Shown here: positions 21,068 to 21,905 of the stretch, in pieces
Layout: each line of letters begins with the position of its first letter
Numbering within the stretch: the first letter of the stretch is position 1
Source: Deinococcus multiflagellatus
Lineage (GTDB): Bacteria > Deinococcota > Deinococci > Deinococcales > Deinococcaceae
DNA: 21,905 nucleotides
Reading direction: 5' to 3'
Assembly: GCF_020166415.1 (NCBI RefSeq)
Contig: NZ_JAIQXV010000036.1
Span: 1 to 21,905 of the forward strand
Made by a program: the position numbers and the translations under genes
Notes under the pieces: model-generated
Databases searched by the model: none
What the model saw: the letters and a program-made list of their open reading frames with translations, nothing else
What the model was told of the DNA's origin: nothing

Positions 21068-21868
21068 ATGAAACTCCAGCCTTACCGCGTGGCCCCGGGC
21101 ACGGCGCCCCGTCTGGCCGACTGGGCCACCGACGACGCCGGGGGTCTGAAAAAAGATGAGGGACAGGCTCAGACGGCTGCGCTTCTCCCCCAGCTCGCCG
21201 ACTTACAGGAACGCCTCTACGCCGAGAACAAGCAGGCGCTGCTGATCGTGCTGCAGGCGCGCGACGCGGGCGGCAAGGACGGCACAGTCAAACATGTATT
21301 CGGCGCCCTGAACCCCAACGGTGTGCGCGTGAGCAATTTCAAGGTGCCCACCCCAGAAGAGCAGGCCCACGACTTCCTGTGGCGCGTGCATGCCCAGGTG
21401 CCGCGTCATGGCATGGTGGGTATTTTCAACCGCAGCCACTACGAGGATGTGCTGGTGCCGGCTGTGCAGGGCCACCTGGACGAGAAAGCTATTCAGCGCC
21501 GTCTGGAACACATCCGGGCTTTTGAAGCCCTGCTGGCCGACCACGGCACGCGCATCCTGAAGTTCTACCTGCACATCAGTCCCGAGGAGCAGCGTTTACG
21601 CCTGCAAGAGCGGCTGGATGATCCCAACAAGCACTGGAAGTTCAACCCCAGTGATCTGGAAGCCCGGACGCAGTGGGACGACTACACCCGCGCCTACGAA
21701 ACCATCCTGACGACCAGCACAGAGGCGGCGCCGTGGTACGTCATTCCGGCAGACCGCAAGTGGTTTCGCAATCTGCTGATCAGCCACGTGGTTCTGGCCA
21801 CCTTGCAGGCGATGAAGCCAACATTTCCAGCCCTGAACTTTGACCCCAAGAGTATCCAGATCAGTTGA
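21068..21868 (+). CDS. ppk2: Polyphosphate kinase 2 (PPK2 family)
   Basis: 266 residues, a single-domain PPK2 that uses polyphosphate to phosphorylate nucleotides. Walker A is ARDAGGKDGT (64-73) and the Walker B/Asp region is FNRSHYEDVLV (120-130). The lid region holds NKHWKFNPSDLEART (187-201), followed by WDDYTRAYE. Deinococcus-Thermus PPK2 proteins characterised in the literature belong to class III, which can take AMP to ADP and ADP to ATP. This one matches them in length and motifs, but class cannot be settled by eye. An in-frame upstream start at 20963 would add 35 residues and lies before the -10 box, so 21068 is preferred. Cytosolic. Likely role in energy and nucleotide balance under stress. 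It stands alone in its transcription unit as far as the window shows. Confidence 0.93.
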   Translation: MKLQPYRVAPGTAPRLADWATDDAGGLKKDEGQAQTAALLPQLADLQERLYAENKQALLIVLQARDAGGKDGTVKHVFGALNPNGVRVSNFKVPTPEEQAHDFLWRVHAQVPRHGMVGIFNRSHYEDVLVPAVQGHLDEKAIQRRLEHIRAFEALLADHGTRILKFYLHISPEEQRLRLQERLDDPNKHWKFNPSDLEARTQWDDYTRAYETILTTSTEAAPWYVIPADRKWFRNLLISHVVLATLQAMKPTFPALNFDPKSIQIS

Positions 21869-21905
21869 GAGGGGTGGACGAAAACGAAAGGGCAAGGAAC
21901 AACAA

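Overview
The window looks like chromosomal DNA of a Deinococcus-type bacterium. GC content is about two thirds to 70% by eye. Most genes have no Shine-Dalgarno site but carry a TAnnnT -10 box ending 5-7 nt before the start codon, the leaderless-mRNA layout known from Deinococcus. The protein set fits too: a long UbiD-family decarboxylase, a DUF4173-type membrane protein, a 266-residue PPK2 and an HTH-fused citrate synthase-like protein. The genus is an inference from these signs.

Layout. 1-348 has no convincing gene. It holds a consensus promoter on the minus strand (TTGACA, 17 bp, TATAGT) firing leftward into a hairpin-rich leader. A UbiD-family decarboxylase (-) is divergent from a DUF4173-type membrane protein (+), which ends in an intrinsic terminator. 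Next come a small secreted protein, an M24 metallopeptidase and a short-chain dehydrogenase (all +). A 22-bp perfect hairpin terminator separates these from a convergent M20 dipeptidase (-). A LacI-family regulator (+) is followed by a large GH81 endo-beta-1,3-glucanase lipoprotein (+), with near-identical 16-bp palindromes in front of both. A 170-bp MITE-like element supplies the stop codon of the glucanase. Then on the minus strand lie corA, galE and a second LacI-family regulator, divergent from an MFS transporter (+) with a CTGAAACGTTTCAG operator between them. The MFS gene ends tail-to-tail, overlapping by 4 nt, with an HTH-citrate synthase-like gene (-). That gene is divergent from a DRE-TIM enzyme resembling Re-citrate synthase (+), with a TTGATTC-CA-GAATCAA palindrome between the two promoters. 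ppk2 (+) closes the window.

How the parts work together. The first LacI regulator probably controls itself and the secreted laminarinase in response to a beta-glucan sugar. The second probably controls itself and a sugar-type MFS permease, with galE starting at the regulator's stop codon. The most intriguing part is 18231-20827. A citrate synthase-like protein carrying its own DNA-binding head sits back-to-back with a structurally unrelated citrate/homocitrate synthase-like enzyme, and the shared promoter region contains one palindrome. This suggests a metabolite-sensing autoregulated pair. The remaining genes are ordinary housekeeping or accessory functions.
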